DNA from: Macrolepiota albuminosa
Taxonomy: Eukaryota > Basidiomycota > Agaricomycetes > Agaricales > Agaricaceae
Reading direction: 5' to 3'
Assembly (NCBI GenBank): GCA_027475525.1
Contig: JAMWFC010000055.1
Coordinates: forward strand, 2,877,042-2,941,041
DNA length: 64,000 bases
Each line of letters opens with the position of its first letter. The stretch's first letter is position 1. The translations under genes were made by a program, and so were the position numbers. Below are positions 58,628 through 64,000 of the stretch, piece after piece. The notes under the pieces are model-generated. The model did no database searches and was not told where the DNA came from. It worked only from the letters and a program-made list of their open reading frames with translations.

Positions 58628-60795
58628 ATGCTCTGTGGTTGTCAACCTACAGTGAAAGATTCTGGCTCTGTCTGGCGCCCTGATGACGGTTCCAAGCCGA
58701 CGCCCTCAAAGCCTGATAACGTTTCAAACATCTATCGACTTGACATCCTGCAGAACATAGAAGAGACCCTCAGGGAATTGGATGGGGAACTCCGGGAACT
58801 GAGCTTCGAGGTTCACAGTTAGTCTGATGATTTCGATCTCTTATCTCCAATGGTACTACCAGTTCTTCTTTGTAGCACATCCTGAGATATCTTACGAAGA
58901 ACGGTACGTCGCAACTACAGCTGCCTCATATGAACCTTGAGGCCTTGTAGTCTCATCAAGCCATAGACATGCTCATGACGTGTTGACAAAGTTCATGGAA
59001 AAGCACGGGTTTGAAGTAACGAAACACTATCACCTCGAAACTGCTTGGCGTGCGGCTTTTACCAACGGTGAAGGTGGAAGGACTATCGGTGTCAACTCTG
59101 AAGTAAGCATACATTTGACCCTTTTCGAGATAGACTTTGAGGTCCTGTAAGATGGATGCGCTGCCAGGTGTAGGGCATGCATGTGGTCATAACCTCATTG
59201 CAATTTCTGGTACTTATTATTCCTCTTTGAAGCAATTGTGCATCACTGAAGCCCGAGTTATGCTGTTATCTAGGTGTTGGTGTATCCATTGCCATCAAGA
59301 AAGCTCTTCTAAAGTTCAATTTGTCCGGCACAGTGGAGTTGCTAGGAACACCTGGTATATCTTACATATCAGTTGGCTGGTATCATATTCTTTTGACATC
59401 CCTCGTCTAATAGCCGAAGAAGTTGGTAGCGGAAAAGTGGAGCTTCTTGAGAAAGGTGCTTACAAAAACATGGATGCATGCATCATGTTGGTCTCATCAT
59501 ATTATCCCTCTATCCTTCCACTTATTCTTCTTGACGTATGAATCAAAGGTGTCATCCTGCACCTGGGCCAGTGGGATCAGTGAGCCTCAGCGGTAGCCTC
59601 GCGCTCGAGAAAATCACAGTTGAATACACTGGTCATACGTGAGATGTCTATAGTCGTCATTTCTCACTCAAGTTTTGACTTTTAATGTTTTCTTTACAGT
59701 GCTCACGCTGCACTATCCCCTTGGGAAGGAAGGAACGCCCAAGACGCAGCTGTTCTTGCGTATAATAATATCTCTGCGCTTCGCCAACAGCTGCTGCCCA
59801 CTCATCGCATCCATGGAATCTTCGAAGGCAAAGACTGGGCGCCTAACAGTGAGTTCCTTGTGCTTTTATATTGTTGTAGATTGACCGTGTTTTCTGGTAG
59901 TCATCCCTGATTACTCCAAGATGAAGTAAGTTGTTTCCTTGCTATTTCTTGACCCTTTCCAAGACAGCCGTGCTTCTAGCTATTACGTGCGTGCACCTAC
60001 AAGGTCAGAGGTTAAGGCCACCATAAAACGTGTTGTCCCATGTTTCGAGTGAGTGGTGACTCCCTTTTTTTCTAGGGCCTCTCAAAACTAACTTGTACAA
60101 GAGCAGCTGCTTTAGCAACGGGATGCGAGGTAAAAATAACCAGGATCCCAGGCCCTTTGGATCTTCGTCAGAACTCAGTACTTGGTATGTCAGTGTGTAG
60201 TTGTGATGAAAATCTTGCTAATTGCCTTCTACAGGTGGTGAAGTCGCGAATATCACGACAGCAAAATATGGTGACGTTGATTATGAATGGGGCATCAAGA
60301 ATGCTTCCACCGATTTTGTGAGTATCGCACTTGTAATGCATGGAAGAATCAATCGTCAATCGAAGTCGCTGCAAGGGTAACGTTTGTTACGGTAAGTGAA
60401 TGCTTGAACAAGAGTGACGTGCTCAATTAAATTGTGACAGCCCTTCCGTCGCTACACCCGGGTTTTGGTATGCTTCTTTGAGAATCAGCAAGTAAAGGTC
60501 AAAAATTTACACAACATTCGTCCAGCCATCCCTACTGTTGAAGACGGCGGAAATCATACTCCAGGATTTGAAACATCCGCTGCTTCTCTCGAGGCGCATT
60601 ACGCTTGTCTTGATGTTACGAAGGCTCTGGCTGCCACCGGGATCCGGGTCCTTGTTGACGATGAATTTTTTTCTGAGGTGATCGATGCATCGTCCTGTTT
60701 CAATGCTTCTGGCTCATGGCGTGACTCCTTAGGTCAAGAAGGCATATGACGAAGATGCCGAAATACAAGATTTCGTTGGAGAAAATCAGATTTAG
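58628..60795 (+). CDS. M20 family amidohydrolase (PM20D2-like)
   Basis: 446 aa from 16 exons: 58628-58817, 58876-58903, 58961-59102, 59152-59209, 59274-59354, 59414-59486, 59549-59638, 59700-59848, 59901-59925, 59968-60048, 60102-60184, 60235-60317, 60376-60391, 60441-60467, 60526-60677, 60733-60795. Zinc-dependent hydrolysis of an amide bond; relatives cleave dipeptides or N-acyl amino acids. Catalytic-domain motifs are [38 protein letters not shown] (general-base Glu) and CHPAPGP. The dimerisation insert follows [20 protein letters not shown]-terminal motifs are [18 protein letters not shown] and HTPGFE. No signal peptide. Exons of 16, 25, 27 and 28 bp make automatic annotation error-prone here. 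All phases agree. Confidence 0.88.
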
Positions 60796-61735
60796 GAGGT
60801 CGATGAATCAAGGAACAGTCATCTCAGTCATGTATTCTTATCGGTGTGCCTTCACGATGCCGAGTTTTTCTTTAAATGAGAATGCTACATTCACGTAAGG
60901 TGTGAAAACTGCATCAAGAAACCTTCGATGTTGACGGACATGCTTCAAGTGATTTTAGCTGCCCCAGATAGATGCCCCGGTCCTTTACCAACCTTCAGAC
61001 CGTCCTTGATCTTTATGAATAGCTTCGACAGAGACCACAGCCCGTTCGATGGTCTCGCGCATTTTTGTGTCCTCGGTACTTTTTGATCTCTTCAAGACAT
61101 ACGTCTTGCTTTCCGTGAAAATAGAGTCATACTAGAACATAAATGGCACCGAAGTAATCATCAAAATACTTTGACAACCAGGGCAGTGGACCTCAAGATA
61201 TTGAGCGGTTCCTACGTAATCGTCCTCTGTATTCTTGTACGAGCTACGGGTATCCAATTTCTTGAATGCATCAATGAGAACAGCGACCTCACGGCGTTTC
61301 TAAACCGATCCCTCAAACGAGCCGAAGTTATGTTGGCCTAGTTCTCTTCCTCGTTGTACGCGAACCTTTGCCACTGCAATGGGATCATATGTGTCAGGGA
61401 TAGTCCGACGTAGAAATGACTTGGCATTCTGCGAGGGGTCGTCTGGTCCGGCTTGATTCTATAGCGATATACAGGCATGATAGAAATATCTACTGTGCAT
61501 TGTGAAATTGAAAGCTGAAGAAACATGCGTGTCTGATGTTTTGAAGGGCTTGGTAGGTGATGACGTGTTCAAGATGACTTGACCTGGATACACGGGATAG
61601 GGACGAACAATATAATGTTTTCATGGTACTGGAGAACAAAAGCGCTTCCTCGAACTTTGTAGAAAGGTGACCATATTGTAGATATTGTAGATGTGAGAAC
61701 ATGGAGTTGAGAATAGCTATCGGCGGTAGCCGACG
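60796..61735. other. Intergenic with a degenerate minus-strand frame
   Basis: No intact gene. See the separate minus-strand remnant at about 61080-61470. Confidence 0.4.
61080..61470 (-). pseudogene. Unrecognised degenerate coding remnant
   Basis: On the minus strand a protein-like stretch reads RRTIPDTYDPIAVAKVRVQR, then GRELGQHNFGSFEGS, a stop, then REVAVLIDAFKKLDTRSSYK and NTEDDYVGTAQYLEV, with later frame changes toward DDYFGAIYV. The amino-acid composition and even hydrophobic spacing look coding, not random. I do not recognise the family. The stop at about 61310 and the frame breaks suggest a pseudogene, or exons I cannot delimit. Confidence 0.35.
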
Positions 61736-62348
61736 ATGTTTGAACTACAGACCCTCGTGATATCCAGTCTTGCAGTCATCCCAGCTGCCTATTTCGCTTA
61801 CCATCACTTCCTTCGCCCAGCGCGTGTTGTTCCTCAGCCAACGCAACACACAACACAGAGACCTCTCAAAACTATCATGCAGCCGGCTAGAGATGATCTC
61901 CATCCCCCCAAGGATGATCCTTATACCACCGAGGAGCTCAAGAAGTATGATGGCTCGACCCCTGAACTACCCATATATGTGGCTATTAAGGGTAAGTATC
62001 ATGGTAAATGATATTAATCCTTTGGATCACTTTTCCATGTCTTTTAGGAACTATCTTCGACGTGTCCCACAAAGCTGACATCTATGGGCCTGGACGTTCA
62101 TACTCCATCTTTGCTGGAAAGGATGGATCCAAGGGTCTAGGAATGAGCAGTTTAGTCCCAGAAAACGCGGTTGCAGACTATAGTGGGCTCAATGAGGCTG
62201 AACGCAAGGTCCTCGATGACTGGCATACATTCTTCTCGTGAGCTTTGTTTATCTATATTGGAAACTTGCGCTCATGTTGATTTATCTGATTAGAAAGCGA
62301 TACAATATTGTCGGGAAAGTGGTGGATCCTCCTACCTCGAGTCTGTAA
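61736..62348 (+). CDS. DAP1-like cytochrome b5-fold heme-binding protein (MAPR)
   Basis: Membrane-associated progesterone receptor type protein. Yeast Dap1 binds heme and supports the cytochrome P450 steps of ergosterol synthesis. 166 aa from exons 61736-61991, 62048-62237, 62294-62348. One N-terminal membrane segment (LVISSLAVIPAAYFAYHHFL) is followed by a short linker. The b5-like domain (about 65-160) shows YTTEELKKYDG, YVAIKGTIFDVS, YGPG with the expected axial Tyr, SIFAGKDGSKGLG, and LDDWHTFFSKRYNIVGKV. Length and architecture match the family. An ER membrane location is inferred. Confidence 0.9.
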
Positions 62349-63783
62349 TCTGCTCCGCGCTCTTTACACTTCAACAACGTGGTGAAGATGTCAAATTTGT
62401 ATAGGTGTCCCATTGGCACTTCTCCTTATGATTTTTGATTATGATGTTTGATGATATATATCCCTTGCTCTACATCTAATCTGTGGAAATACCAATAATA
62501 GCCTCATGATGGACCTGCTTGGTCAGAAGATTGGCTATCTAAGACGCCATAGATCTCGGCGGGCGTGAATTTTACGGCAGATTTCACTGAAACTTCTTGT
62601 GTGTGAGTTGTGACCTTTGCTCTTGCGGCCTGGGCGTATTGTGATATCTTTCGATATCAGTTAATTTTTCTACTAATGAGTTAAAGTCTGACGTGGTCGC
62701 CATGTCAGAGAGACCACTTTTGATGCCGTCTTACCATCCACCACATTCCGATACTAGAATCAGAACCAAGTCATTCATAACCGAAGGCGCTGAATCCGAC
62801 ATTTTGAATAGATGGGGTTCCTTCAGCTGGTCACAAAAAAGCCTTTCAATTAGCAGTCTTTCTGGGTTGATTGAGCTTGTCAGTTCCTATTTTCACATAG
62901 GTGTTACCTTGGACGCCGCGGTAAGCTGGAATCCTTTTCCATGTTTCCATTCTGTATTTCGGTGCGTCCTCTCGTTCACGGAGTATGTATTGTATTGTGT
63001 TTGATTGATTCCACTGTCGCTGACGACTCCGAGTAGAAATACGCCATCTTCCCACGTCGCAGGTGCGTCGACATTCCCATCAAAGTGGAAGTGGCATCCG
63101 TACATTTTCGGTCAATTCAAGCAAGCCGTGGAGATTGTACTCGATATGGAGATAATCCCTTCGGCGCTTTATCTTCGGAGCCGAACGTATATGTGGAATA
63201 CCTATGGAACTTCACAGCCCTACCTCGCTCAGGTCGCCTGTTCACCTAGGTTTGACTGCAAGACAGAGGAAACGCGTTTGACGTTGTCAGATATAGTAAT
63301 TGTTTCCCACGTCCACCAGCATTTACGCTCTCATCAAGGGCCTAAAATCTCAGTTGTGTTAGCGAAGGTTAGAGCCAGTGTAACTCGCCTTACCAAAACT
63401 CAAAGTGCCTTTTCTCTAGGCATGGCTTCCCTCGAAATTCATTGTACATGAAGTAATCGAAGGCCACAATGGTTCACTTTGGGAACTTGGCATGATCCTA
63501 CCCGGTGCCGGTGTATCATCATTTACTCTCCCGGCCTTGCCAGCCAGAGGTACTCACGCCACTGGAAAACTACGGAGCTACACAGCAACCGCCTGTTTCC
63601 ATTGTCGTTGTGGGTTAATTGCGCCCTTGATGTTTTGCATCAGAATCTTGCAGGCACAGTGGGAGATCGTGTCTCGATATGGCTGCTTTACAAGGAGAGA
63701 AAGCCCTTAAATTTCGAGGAACCTCAGTCGCAGAACCATCATCCCTATCCTAATAGTCCACACATTCCTTCGTTTCTTTCGGC
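62349..63783. other. Intergenic, unassigned frames
   Basis: Several frames of 70-150 codons overlap on both strands between 62690 and 63800, but none shows a known domain. The right end contains the promoter of the GMC oxidoreductase gene. Confidence 0.4.
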
Positions 63784-64000
63784 ATGCAGCTTCGCAGCAC
63801 TTTTTCAGCTCTGTTGCTGAGCATACTCTCTGTCCAGGCTGCTCTAATATCAAACGTTGCTGATGTGTCGAATGCGAATTTTGATTTTATCATTGTCGGG
63901 GGTCTGTCTCGGATCTCTTTCCACCGTTGATCTTGCTGAGGTATCGAACGATGTAGGTGGTACTGCCGGCAATGTTCTAGCGAATCGACTCACGGAGGAT
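63784..64000 (+). CDS. GMC oxidoreductase, N-terminal part, runs off the window
   Basis: Exons 63784-63901 and 63957 onward. The signal peptide is MQLRSTFSALLLSILSVQAA. FDFIIVGGGTAGNVLANRL is the FAD-binding Rossmann motif of glucose-methanol-choline oxidoreductases and is joined across a 55-bp intron. Relatives in basidiomycetes include aryl-alcohol oxidase and glucose/pyranose dehydrogenases, which supply hydrogen peroxide for lignocellulose decay. The window ends too early to say which. An extracellular enzyme is inferred. Confidence 0.85.

Overview
The window looks like nuclear DNA from a mushroom-forming basidiomycete (Agaricomycetes). Genes are cut by many 45-60 bp GT..AG introns. Several families are typical of that group: a DUF6593 protein, an EF-hand/ZZ-finger protein of a basidiomycete-restricted type, a GH71 alpha-1,3-glucanase with a WSC domain, a thaumatin-like/ricin-B lectin fusion, and a GMC oxidoreductase. 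The exon models were assembled by eye from splice sites, reading-frame continuity and family motifs. In every model the exon lengths sum to a whole number of codons, except where noted.

Layout. 1-3733 holds no recognisable gene. 3734-8196 is a 13-exon EF-hand/double-ZZ gene. About 8480-26590 is a transposon nest: a decayed Copia LTR element (9226-16216) carrying its own 2-kb insertion, a decayed Helitron (about 18475-23835, minus strand), and several copies of an unusual hairpin-rich repeat cassette, one expanded into a near-perfect 60-bp tandem array. 27500-30500 holds Ty3/gypsy integrase and protease remnants, split by an inactive Tc1-like element. From 31501 the region is gene-rich: glyoxalase I (-), a secreted ferritin-like protein (-), DUF6593 (+), GH71-WSC glucanase (+), an SQS1-type G-patch protein (+) and a short-chain dehydrogenase (+). 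A tandem segmental duplication follows (about 47.6-51.7 kb and 54.2-57.9 kb). Each block carries a secreted lectin gene (+) facing tail-to-tail an aminoglycoside-phosphotransferase-fold gene (-). The second kinase is broken by one stop codon. The window ends with an M20 amidohydrolase (16 small exons), a DAP1-like heme-binding protein, and the first exons of a GMC oxidoreductase running off the edge.

The most consequential observation concerns the assembly. At least twelve exact tandem duplications, each with a period of exactly 77 bp, occur in unrelated sequence between 17.3 and 53.8 kb. One fixed length in unrelated contexts is best explained by unmerged k=77 overlaps from a de Bruijn assembler, not by biology. 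Three of them lie in the Helitron coding region, and two demonstrably create its frameshifts. The strongest biological leads are the hairpin cassette, the co-duplicated lectin/kinase pair, and a predicted 4-nt microexon in the glucanase gene.
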